This document shows, piece after piece, positions 1 through 5,355 of a DNA stretch of 7,227 nt (positions are counted from its first letter, which is position 1; each line of letters starts with the position of its first letter). Below the pieces are notes generated by a model that searched no databases, had not been told where the DNA came from, and saw only the letters and a list, made by a program, of their open reading frames with translations. Position numbers and translations under genes: made by a program. The stretch spans positions 1 to 7,227 of the forward strand of contig JAGIAU010000112.1 in the NCBI GenBank assembly GCA_017744755.1, given 5' to 3'. The stretch comes from Microbacteriaceae bacterium. Its GTDB lineage: Bacteria; Actinomycetota; Actinomycetes; Actinomycetales; Microbacteriaceae.

Positions 1-802
1 CCCCGAGGCGGGGGCGGAGCTCGTCGACGTGCCGCTCGTCCCGCCGGAGGCGGCGGCCGCGGCCGGGGACGCGGAGCGCGCCTGGACGATCGACCTGGAG
101 GCGCTCGAGGGCGCGTTCCATGAGGGCGCGAAGGCCTACCTGCTGTGCAACCCCCACAATCCGACCGGCCTGCCGCACGCGCGCGAGACGCTGGAGCGGG
201 TGGCCGAGCTCGCTGCGCGGTACGACGTGCTCGTCGTCTCCGACGAGATCCACGGCGCGCTGACGCACTCCGATGCGGAGTTCGTGCCGTATCTGTCGGT
301 GTCGGACGCGGCGCGGGCGAGCGGCGTCGCCGTGACGTCCGCGTCGAAGGCGTTCAACATCCCGGGCATCACGGCCGCCTGGTGGATCCCCGGATCGCCC
401 GAGGTCGCCGCGCGCGTCCGGCGCGTGCCGGAGAGCCTGGAGCATCAGACCTCGCACTTCGGCGTGCACGCCTCGATCGCCGGCTTCGACCTCGCCCGCG
501 AGTGGCTCGCGAGCACGGTCGAGGCGCTGGAGCACGCGCGCGGCGTGCTCGGCGAGCTGCTCGCCGAGCACCTGCCCGAGGTCGTCTACCACGTGCCACG
601 GGCGAGCTACCTCGCCTGGCTCGACTTCCGGGCGCTCGGCTGGGGCGACTCGCCCGCGAAGCGGATCCTCGACGAGGCGCGCGTCGCCCTCACGCCCGGC
701 GCAGCGTTCGGCGCGAGCGGCAGGGGCTACGCGCGGATCGCGCTCGCGAGCTCGCCGGACGTCCTCGAGCAGGCCGTCCGCTGCATCGCCGCCCTCCGCT
801 GA
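1..802 (+). CDS. MalY/PatB-type PLP-dependent cystathionine beta-lyase / aminotransferase, 5' truncated by window edge
   Basis: Fold-type I PLP enzyme of the MalY/PatB group, which cleaves cystathionine and related C-S bonds to a thiol or homocysteine, pyruvate and ammonia in the cytosol. The reading frame is open from base 2, so the gene begins upstream. The GTG at base 29 is an internal codon. About 266 residues are visible against roughly 390 usual for the family, so about a third is missing. Visible motifs are LLCNPHNPTG (the Asn-Pro-x-Gly substrate/PLP loop), VVSDEIHGAL (the Asp that contacts the PLP pyridine N) and SASKAFNIPG, whose Lys (codon 347-349) should form the Schiff base. Near the C-terminus are LTPGAAFG and an Arg in GRGYARIALA, as expected for the carboxylate-binding Arg. 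The gene converges on cysK, which fits sulfur amino-acid metabolism. A general class I/II aminotransferase is the alternative, but the DEIH and SKAFN motifs favour MalY/PatB. Confidence 0.9.
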   Translation, partial: PEAGAELVDVPLVPPEAAAAAGDAERAWTIDLEALEGAFHEGAKAYLLCNPHNPTGLPHARETLERVAELAARYDVLVVSDEIHGALTHSDAEFVPYLSVSDAARASGVAVTSASKAFNIPGITAAWWIPGSPEVAARVRRVPESLEHQTSHFGVHASIAGFDLAREWLASTVEALEHARGVLGELLAEHLPEVVYHVPRASYLAWLDFRALGWGDSPAKRILDEARVALTPGAAFGASGRGYARIALASSPDVLEQAVRCIAALR

Positions 803-813
803 GCCCCCTTTCG

Positions 814-884
814 CTCGCTCAGGGTGTTCCGCGTCCCCTCAGGGCGAATTCCACCCTGAGCGAGCACAGAACACCCTGAGCGAG
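814..884. terminator. Nested palindrome between convergent genes, probable bidirectional terminator
   Basis: A perfect 16-bp inverted repeat (814-829 with 869-884) encloses a second 7-bp inverted repeat, CTCAGGG at 838-844 with CCCTGAG at 854-860. Both share one centre near base 849, where a GAATTC sits. CACCCTGAGCGAG is also directly repeated at 852-864 and 872-884, so the left arm can pair with either copy. It fills nearly the whole gap between the convergent lyase and cysK stop codons, so a two-way terminator is the simplest role. There is no clear U-tract on either side. A dispersed repeat that also terminates is an alternative. Confidence 0.6.
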
Positions 885-887
885 GGA

Positions 888-1823
888 TCACTGGGCGGCG
901 GGCTCGGGGTCCTCGTAGAGGGTCGTCGTGAGGTAGCGCTCGCCCGAGTCGGGGACGACGACGACGATCGTCTGACCGGCATGCTCCGGCCGCTTCGACA
1001 GCTGGATCGCCGCCCACACGGCTGCGCCCGAGGAGATGCCCGCGAGGATGCCCTCCTCCGTCGCGAGGCGGCGCGAGGTCTGGATCGCGTCGTCGAACTC
1101 GGCGTCGATCACCTCGTCGATGACGCCGCGATCGAGGATCGGCGGGACGAAGTTCGGCCCGATGCCCTGGATCTTGTGGCCGCCGGGCCGGCCCTCCGTC
1201 AGCATCGGCGAGTCCTTCGGCTGCACCGCGACGATCTTGACGCCGGGCTTCTGCCGCTTGAGGTACCGGCCGACGCCCGTGACGGTGCCGCCCGTGCCGA
1301 CGCCGGCGACGAAGACGTCGACCTTGCCCTCGGTGTCCTGCCAGATCTCCGGTCCGGTCGTCGCCTCGTGGATCGCCGGGTTCGCCTCGTTCTCGAACTG
1401 CCGCGCGAGCAGGCCGCCGCGCTCCTCCGCGATCCGGGTGGCGACCGCGAGCGCCTCCGTCATGCCCTTCGTCGGGTCGGTGAGGACGAGCTCCGCGCCG
1501 AGCGCCTTGAGCAGCGCACGGCGCTCCTTCGACATCGACGCGGGCATCGTCAGGACGACCTTGTAGCCGCGGGCGGCGCCGACCAGGGCGAGGGCGATGC
1601 CCGTGTTCCCCGAGGTCGACTCCACGATCGTCCCGCCGGGCTCGAGCTGGCCCGACCGCTCCGCGGCGTTCACGAGCGCGATGCCGAGACGGTCCTTGAC
1701 CGAGGAGCCGGGGTTGTAGAACTCGAGCTTCGCGAGCACCGTCGCGCCGCCGTCGTTGACGCGGTTGAGACGGACGAGCGGGGTGCCGCCGAAGGCGGTC
1801 GTGATGTCCTCGTGCAGGGTCAT
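888..1823 (-). CDS. cysK: Cysteine synthase A (O-acetylserine sulfhydrylase)
   Basis: Makes L-cysteine from O-acetyl-L-serine and sulfide in the cytosol, the last step of sulfide assimilation. The 311 residues match the usual length of about 310. Visible motifs in order are NPGSSVKDR with the PLP lysine at about K43, STSGNTGIA at about 69-77 (the substrate loop), the PLP phosphate loop GVGTGGT at about 174-180, SSGAA at about 264-268 and PDSGERYLTT at about 291-300. The ATG at 1823 is preceded in frame by a TAG four codons upstream, so no longer start is possible. It lies 32 bases downstream of the membrane-protein gene on the same strand. It could be read through from that operon or from its own -10-like box at 1830-1835. 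No serine acetyltransferase gene (cysE) follows it here, unlike the frequent cysK-cysE pairing. Cystathionine beta-synthase is less likely because there is no C-terminal CBS region. Confidence 0.96.
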   Translation of the reverse strand: MTLHEDITTAFGGTPLVRLNRVNDGGATVLAKLEFYNPGSSVKDRLGIALVNAAERSGQLEPGGTIVESTSGNTGIALALVGAARGYKVVLTMPASMSKERRALLKALGAELVLTDPTKGMTEALAVATRIAEERGGLLARQFENEANPAIHEATTGPEIWQDTEGKVDVFVAGVGTGGTVTGVGRYLKRQKPGVKIVAVQPKDSPMLTEGRPGGHKIQGIGPNFVPPILDRGVIDEVIDAEFDDAIQTSRRLATEEGILAGISSGAAVWAAIQLSKRPEHAGQTIVVVVPDSGERYLTTTLYEDPEPAAQ

Positions 1824-1829
1824 GCAGCG

Positions 1830-1835
1830 AGCCTA
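1830..1835 (-). promoter_or_regulatory. -10-like box for leaderless cysK
   Basis: Read on the minus strand this is TAGGCT, followed by six bases and then the cysK ATG. That spacing places the transcription start at or beside the A of ATG. No Shine-Dalgarno sits at the usual distance; the only purine run, GGGAGG, is about 18 bases from the ATG. I see no convincing -35. The assignment is inference from position and pattern. Confidence 0.45.
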
Positions 1836-1855
1836 GAAGAACCTCCCGCCTCGCC

Positions 1856-2386
1856 CTACTCCTCCGCCGCCTCGAGCTGCCGGGTGCGATGCATCCTGGA
1901 GACCGTGTAGCCGACGCTGAGCAGGAACGGCGGGATCAGCAGCGGCGCGAACGCCCACCCCGGCCACGCGTTGTGCTCGACGAGCTCGGCGGTCTCCTTG
2001 ATGGCGATGAGCACGGCGCCGGCGGCGACGATGAGCCAGCCGGCCGCCTTGTTCTGGAAGGTGATGAAGTGCTGGCGCTGCTCGGCCGGGATCGCGCGGA
2101 ACATCTCGCGCCGCCACGCCTTCGAGCGACGCACCGACATGACGTACGCGACGGGCGGCAGCAGCCACCACCACGCTGAGATCCGCGGGGGCGGCGGCAG
2201 CTCCGCGGCCCGCGAGCGCAGCGCCTGCTGCTCGTCCTCGTCGAAGCCCTCCTCGTGCAGCTCGACGGCGGCCTGGTAGACGGGGCCGGCGAAGAGGAGC
2301 CAGGCGCCGAGGAAGCCGAGCCACGGGAAGACGGACTCCCAGAACCCCGGGGCCTCCGCCGCCTCGACGACCTCCGCGATGTGCAC
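1856..2386 (-). CDS. Small integral membrane protein of unknown function between sseA-type gene and cysK
   Basis: I do not recognise a named family. The 176-residue protein has about four hydrophobic segments, at roughly residues 19-41, 69-85, 113-129 and 142-162. A charged acidic loop (EEGFDEDEQQ, about 45-54) lies between the first two, and a WWWLLPP tract opens the second. A basic stretch (RRSKAWRRE, about 86-94) follows the second segment and a basic/acidic tail ends the protein. The start is a GTG only four bases after the stop of the sulfurtransferase gene. A GGAGA ribosome-binding site at 2395-2399 lies inside the end of that gene with 8-nt spacing. Tight coupling to the sulfurtransferase and the next gene, cysK, suggests co-expression. 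A sulfur-related role would be guilt by association only. No transporter or enzyme motif is visible. Confidence 0.85.
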   Translation of the reverse strand: MHIAEVVEAAEAPGFWESVFPWLGFLGAWLLFAGPVYQAAVELHEEGFDEDEQQALRSRAAELPPPPRISAWWWLLPPVAYVMSVRRSKAWRREMFRAIPAEQRQHFITFQNKAAGWLIVAAGAVLIAIKETAELVEHNAWPGWAFAPLLIPPFLLSVGYTVSRMHRTRQLEAAEE

Positions 2387-2390
2387 GGGA

Positions 2391-3236
2391 TCAGTCTCCG
2401 ACGGCGACGGGCCGATCGGGGTGATTGGACCATTCGGACCAGGAGCCGGGGTAGAGCACGGGCCGGAAGCCGGCGAGCGTCAGCGCGATGGCCTCGTGCG
2501 CCGCGGTGACGCCGGAGCCGCAGTAGACGGCGACGGCGCCGTCGTCCGAGACGCCGAGCGCCTCGAACCGTGCGCGGAGCGCCGCCGCGTCGAGGAACGC
2601 TCCGGACTCGTCGACGTTCTCCGTCGTCGGCGCGTTCACCGCGCCCGGGATGTGGCCGGCGACGGGGTCGACCGGCTCGACCTCGCCGCGGAACCGCTCG
2701 CGCGCCCGCGCGTCGAGGAGCACGCCGTGCTCGGGGAAGGCCGCCGCCCCGTCGATGTCGAGGACCGGCAGGGCGCCGTAGGCGAGCGTCACGTCGCCGC
2801 GCTCCGGCACCGTGATCTCCGTGACGAGCGGGAGGCCGGCGGCGCGCCAGGCCTTGAGGCCGCCGTCGAGGAGCCGCACCTCGGGGAAGCCCGCATAGCG
2901 CAGCAGCCACCAGGCGCGGCCGGCGGCGAGCCCCTTGCTGTCGTCGACGACGACGACGCGCGAGTCGCGGCGGATGCCCCAGTTGCGCGCCGCGTTCTCG
3001 AAGTCCTCGATCGTCGGCAGCGGGTGCCGGCCCGCCGTCGCGGCGTGCCACGGGTCGGCGAGCTCGAGGTCGAGCTTCACGTAGACGGAGCCCGCGATGT
3101 GGCCGAGGACGTACTCGTCCCAGCCGTCCGGGCCGCCGAGCCGCCACCGCACGTCGAGCACGACGGGCGGTCGTCCCGATGCGAGCTCCGCGGCGAGCTG
3201 CGCCGGGGTCGCGAGGATCTCGTCGCGCGCCGTCAT
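2391..3236 (-). CDS. sseA: Two-domain rhodanese, SseA-type sulfurtransferase (thiosulfate or 3-mercaptopyruvate)
   Basis: Transfers sulfane sulfur from thiosulfate or 3-mercaptopyruvate to a thiophilic acceptor through a cysteine persulfide. The 281 residues form tandem rhodanese domains. The N-terminal domain, about 8-135, has VVLDVRW and GHIAGS; it is catalytically silent, with VVVDDSKG where an active Cys loop would be. The C-terminal domain, about 155-275, has LLDARARERF, GHIPGAVNAP and the active loop CGSGVTA with the nucleophile at about C239. As I recall, CGSGVTA is the loop of E. coli SseA-type mercaptopyruvate sulfurtransferases, whereas classical thiosulfate rhodaneses use CRKGVT. 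Substrate preference is therefore inferred. The frame stays open far upstream, but the ATG at 3236 starts right at the first domain and has a -10-like box just before it. The gene heads a minus-strand run with the membrane gene (4-nt gap) and cysK, consistent with a sulfur theme. Confidence 0.92.
   Translation of the reverse strand: MTARDEILATPAQLAAELASGRPPVVLDVRWRLGGPDGWDEYVLGHIAGSVYVKLDLELADPWHAATAGRHPLPTIEDFENAARNWGIRRDSRVVVVDDSKGLAAGRAWWLLRYAGFPEVRLLDGGLKAWRAAGLPLVTEITVPERGDVTLAYGALPVLDIDGAAAFPEHGVLLDARARERFRGEVEPVDPVAGHIPGAVNAPTTENVDESGAFLDAAALRARFEALGVSDDGAVAVYCGSGVTAAHEAIALTLAGFRPVLYPGSWSEWSNHPDRPVAVGD
2395..2399 (-). promoter_or_regulatory. Ribosome-binding site inside the sulfurtransferase gene
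   Basis: GGAGA on the minus strand, 8 nt before the GTG at 2386, overlaps the last codons of the sulfurtransferase gene. It supports the GTG start and translation from a shared mRNA. Confidence 0.6.
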
Positions 3237-3244
3237 GATGGTCC

Positions 3245-3250
3245 AGCGTA
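3245..3250 (-). promoter_or_regulatory. -10-like box before the sulfurtransferase ATG
   Basis: Minus-strand TACGCT, then 8 nt, then ATG at 3236. No Shine-Dalgarno is evident in the gap (GGACCATC), so a leaderless or near-leaderless transcript is plausible. No good -35 is seen. This box also argues for the ATG at 3236 over longer in-frame starts. Confidence 0.4.
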
Positions 3251-3309
3251 GGCGCGCCGGCGGGCCCGCGACCCTGCGCAGCTGCCCCGAGTCCGGGGGC
3301 CATCCTGCT

Positions 3310-3368
3310 GCGAGCGTGCAGTCGGGGCTCCTCCGCCTCGTCCAGAGGGGCCCCGACTGCACGCTCGC
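3310..3368. repeat. 24-bp stem intergenic hairpin (palindromic element or terminator)
   Basis: Arms 3310-3333 and 3345-3368 pair over 24 positions. There are 19 perfect outer pairs, one G-T wobble (3329/3349) and four more pairs, leaving an 11-nt loop. The core reads GTGCAGTCGGGG on the plus strand. It sits in the 158-bp gap between the di-iron gene and the sulfurtransferase gene, both on the minus strand. It could therefore end the first transcript before the second promoter. It has no U-tract, and its length and near-perfection also suit a dispersed REP-like element. The rest of this gap holds only the -10-like box at 3245-3250. Confidence 0.75.
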
Positions 3369-3394
3369 GCCGCGGAGAAGGGCGGGAGAACGCG

Positions 3395-4258
3395 CTATGC
3401 GAGGGACGGGGTGCGCGCCGCTGCGATGGCGACCGCGTCGCGCAGCGCGTGCAGGATGTACGGCGGCACCGCGAGCCCGCGGCGCTGCGCCCACAGGAGC
3501 TCCTGCTCGACGCGCCCGATCTGCAGCGCGAGATCGTCCGCACCGTACGTCAGCGACAGCGTGCGCATCACCTCGCCGAAGTCGCCGAGCTGCTCGCGCG
3601 AGTCGGCGCCGACCGGGGTGAACGAGATCGAGCGCAGCCGCCGCACGAGCCAGCGCTGCCAGCCGCTCAACCGCTCCCACAGCCCGCGCGCGGAGAGGTT
3701 GTAGAAGGCGTAGTGCCCCGGCTCCTGCCGCCGGATCGGCGCGACGACCGTGTCCGCCGCGGCGCGTTCCCCCATCTCCTCCAGGCCGTCGTGCAGGCGG
3801 TTGTAGGCGAGGACGGCGGAGCGCTCCGTCGCCATGCCGGTCAGGTAGTAGAGCATGCGCGCGACGTCCTGCACGGGGGCGAGATGCGCGAGCAGGCCGA
3901 GGATCTTGAGCCGCAGCGAGATCCGGTCGAGGTTCGGGGTCGCCGGCTCGCGGTCGAGCTCGACCTGCAGCCGGTCGAGGATGACGCCGTGCCGGATCTC
4001 CTGCGGCTGCCAGACGTCGGCGTAGAAGTGCCGGTCGACCTCCGGCGGGTCGGGCAGCAGGATCGTGAGCTCGAGGACGTTCCGGTCGACCTCGAGCTCG
4101 ACGCGGGCCATGTAGTCGAGGACGTGGCCGAAGCGCGCGTTCAGCGCGGCGGGGTCGCGGACCGTGTAGTCGACGGTCGCGAGGTCGATCGGCGGGTGCT
4201 CGAGGCCGAGCCGGTCCACATGCTCCGTGAGCCGTGCGTCGAGGTCGGCGCCGCGCAT
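3395..4258 (-). CDS. Ferritin-like di-iron protein, distant relative of acyl-ACP desaturases/oxygenases, function unknown
   Basis: This 287-residue soluble protein would usually be labelled hypothetical. It carries the full di-iron four-helix pattern: a Glu in helix 1 (E54 or E56 in RVELEVDRN), ExxH in helix 2 (E87-IR-H90), a Glu in helix 3 (E145 in MATERSAVL) and a second ExxH in helix 4 (E179-PG-H182). Spacings of about 33, 58 and 34 residues resemble, from memory, those of plant stearoyl-ACP desaturase. The QEIRHG and ATERSA contexts also recall that group. The C-terminal third (about 205-287) looks helical and has no motif I know. No signal peptide or membrane segment is seen. An in-frame TAG four codons before the ATG fixes the start. 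The gene is divergent from the lipoprotein gene with only 47 bases between them. A desaturase, N-oxygenase or other di-iron oxidase are all possible; the substrate is unknown. Confidence 0.85.
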   Translation of the reverse strand: MRGADLDARLTEHVDRLGLEHPPIDLATVDYTVRDPAALNARFGHVLDYMARVELEVDRNVLELTILLPDPPEVDRHFYADVWQPQEIRHGVILDRLQVELDREPATPNLDRISLRLKILGLLAHLAPVQDVARMLYYLTGMATERSAVLAYNRLHDGLEEMGERAAADTVVAPIRRQEPGHYAFYNLSARGLWERLSGWQRWLVRRLRSISFTPVGADSREQLGDFGEVMRTLSLTYGADDLALQIGRVEQELLWAQRRGLAVPPYILHALRDAVAIAAARTPSLA

Positions 4259-4264
4259 GCGCCG

Positions 4265-4270
4265 AGTCTA
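4265..4270 (-). promoter_or_regulatory. -10-like box for leaderless di-iron gene
   Basis: Minus-strand TAGACT followed by six bases and the ATG at 4258, the same geometry as at cysK. No Shine-Dalgarno is present in those six bases (CGGCGC). The -35 is not recognisable. The box lies where the -35 of the divergent lipoprotein promoter would fall. Confidence 0.45.
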
Positions 4271-4292
4271 GGTCGCGTCCAGGCCGGCTTCA

Positions 4293-4298
4293 TAGGGT
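4293..4298 (+). promoter_or_regulatory. -10-like box for the lipoprotein gene
   Basis: TAGGGT, seven bases, then ATG at 4306. The gap is GGGGAGC, which is purine-rich but ends one base from the ATG, too close for a normal Shine-Dalgarno. A leaderless start is favoured. The -35 is not recognisable. Confidence 0.42.
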
Positions 4299-4305
4299 GG
4301 GGAGC

Positions 4306-5331
4306 ATGCCTGGTCCCGGGGGAGCGCGCCGCGCCGTCGGCGTCCTGGCCGCGTGCTGCGCCGCCGTCGCCCTCGTCGCCTGCACGGGACCGGCGGGCCC
4401 GCTGCCGGGGCGGAACGCGCTCCCCGATGCCGCAGGCGAGCCGACGGCCTCGGCCCCCGCGACCCCGGGCGCCTCCGCCGAGCCCGTCCCGCTGTCGGAG
4501 ACGCTCCCGGGCTGGTCCTACGCCGACGACGAGCAGCTGCGCGTCCGCGACCTCGACCCGCTGCCCGCCGAGTGGTGGGATCCCGGCCTCATCGTGAGCG
4601 ACGAGAACTTCTTCGACGCGGACGCCATGAGCGTCGAGGAGATCCAGGCGTTCCTGGAGGAGCAGGTGCCGTACTGCGCGACCTGGCATCAGCGCACCGA
4701 CCGGGAGACCGACTCGGGGTGGCCGTACCGCTGCCTCAAGGACCGCGTGTGGGACGTGCCGCACCTCGATGAGCGCGGGGAGGACGGCGAGCGCTACTGC
4801 CAGCCGATCACCGCCCGCGCCGGGGCGACGTCCGCCGAGGTCATCTCGATCGTCGCGCACGCCTGCGGGGTGAGCCCGCGGACGCTGCTCGTGACGCTGG
4901 AGAAGGAGCAGTCGCTCGTCACGGACCGCTGGCCGTGGGACGGGCAGTTCTTCGCGGCGACCGGCTACGCCTGCTACGACTCGGCGCCGTGCGTCGACGC
5001 CTACGGCGGCTTCGTCGGGCAGGTGTACCACGCGGCCCGGACGTACCGGCTCTACGTGCAGCATCCGACGCGCTTCAACTACCAGCCGTTCGCGGTCAAC
5101 GACATCCTCTTCGCCCCCGGCGAGGGCTGCGCGTCCGCGCCCGTGCTCATCCGGAACCGGGCGACGGCGGCGCTGTACGACTACACGCCGTACCAGCCGA
5201 ACCCCTCGGTCCTCGCCGGCCGCGAGGACGGCGACTGCTCCGCCTACGGGAACTACAACTTCTGGCGGCTCTGGTTCCACTGGTTCGGCGACCCCGCGGG
5301 GCTCGGCCGGACCTGGCCGACCGGCCCCTGA
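4306..5331 (+). CDS. Secreted cysteine-rich lipoprotein, possibly with a lysozyme-like core
   Basis: A 341-residue protein. It has a short N-region with RR, a hydrophobic core at about 11-25 and a lipobox LVAC ending at C26, so it should be lipidated and anchored outside the cytoplasmic membrane. A Pro/Ala/Gly-rich linker follows (about 27-65). The folded part, about 75-330, contains eight cysteines (about 124, 143, 165, 187, 223, 229, 275, 311), enough for four disulfides. Conserved-looking stretches are NFFDADAMSVEEIQAFL, LLVTLEKEQSLVT, FAATGYACYD, TAALYDYTPYQPNP and NFWRLWFHWFG. From memory this domain recurs in secreted proteins of many actinobacteria as a hypothetical domain. The EKEQSLV glutamates followed by AATGYAC loosely resemble the catalytic Glu and Gly-rich turn of lysozyme-like transglycosylases, which is inference only. 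The ATG at 4306 is chosen because it gives a proper signal peptide; an earlier in-frame GTG (4234) would overlap the divergent gene. It converges on guaB with a 24-base gap. Confidence 0.88.
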   Translation: MPGPGGARRAVGVLAACCAAVALVACTGPAGPLPGRNALPDAAGEPTASAPATPGASAEPVPLSETLPGWSYADDEQLRVRDLDPLPAEWWDPGLIVSDENFFDADAMSVEEIQAFLEEQVPYCATWHQRTDRETDSGWPYRCLKDRVWDVPHLDERGEDGERYCQPITARAGATSAEVISIVAHACGVSPRTLLVTLEKEQSLVTDRWPWDGQFFAATGYACYDSAPCVDAYGGFVGQVYHAARTYRLYVQHPTRFNYQPFAVNDILFAPGEGCASAPVLIRNRATAALYDYTPYQPNPSVLAGREDGDCSAYGNYNFWRLWFHWFGDPAGLGRTWPTGP

Positions 5332-5355
5332 GCGGGCGGAGCCGGGCGGGCCGCG

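Noticed and set aside
981..1910. 309-codon plus-strand open frame opposite cysK
   Set aside because: Shadow of cysK; Arg/Asp/Leu-rich and without any recognisable motif.
1936..3543. 535-codon minus-strand open frame across the sulfurtransferase and membrane genes
   Set aside because: It is in a different frame from two convincing genes, gives Arg/Ala-rich low-complexity sequence and runs through the 24-bp hairpin.
3237..3680. N-terminal extension of the sulfurtransferase to a start at 3680
   Set aside because: The extra residues are Arg/Ala-rich, cross the hairpin and overlap the di-iron gene. The rhodanese domain begins right after the ATG at 3236, which has its own -10-like box.
4319..4356. 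Alternative lipobox LAAC ending at residue 17 of the lipoprotein
   Set aside because: It would leave a hydrophobic core of only about six residues. LVAC ending at residue 26 gives a normal signal peptide length.
4141..5280. 379-codon minus-strand open frame opposite the lipoprotein gene
   Set aside because: Overlaps two supported genes and reads as Arg/Val-rich noise. The plus-strand frame has the lipobox and the cysteine pattern.
5322..5353. Possible hairpin between the convergent lipoprotein and guaB stops (CGGCCC with GGGCCG)
   Set aside because: Only six pairs with a 20-nt loop, expected by chance at this GC content. I do not call a terminator here.
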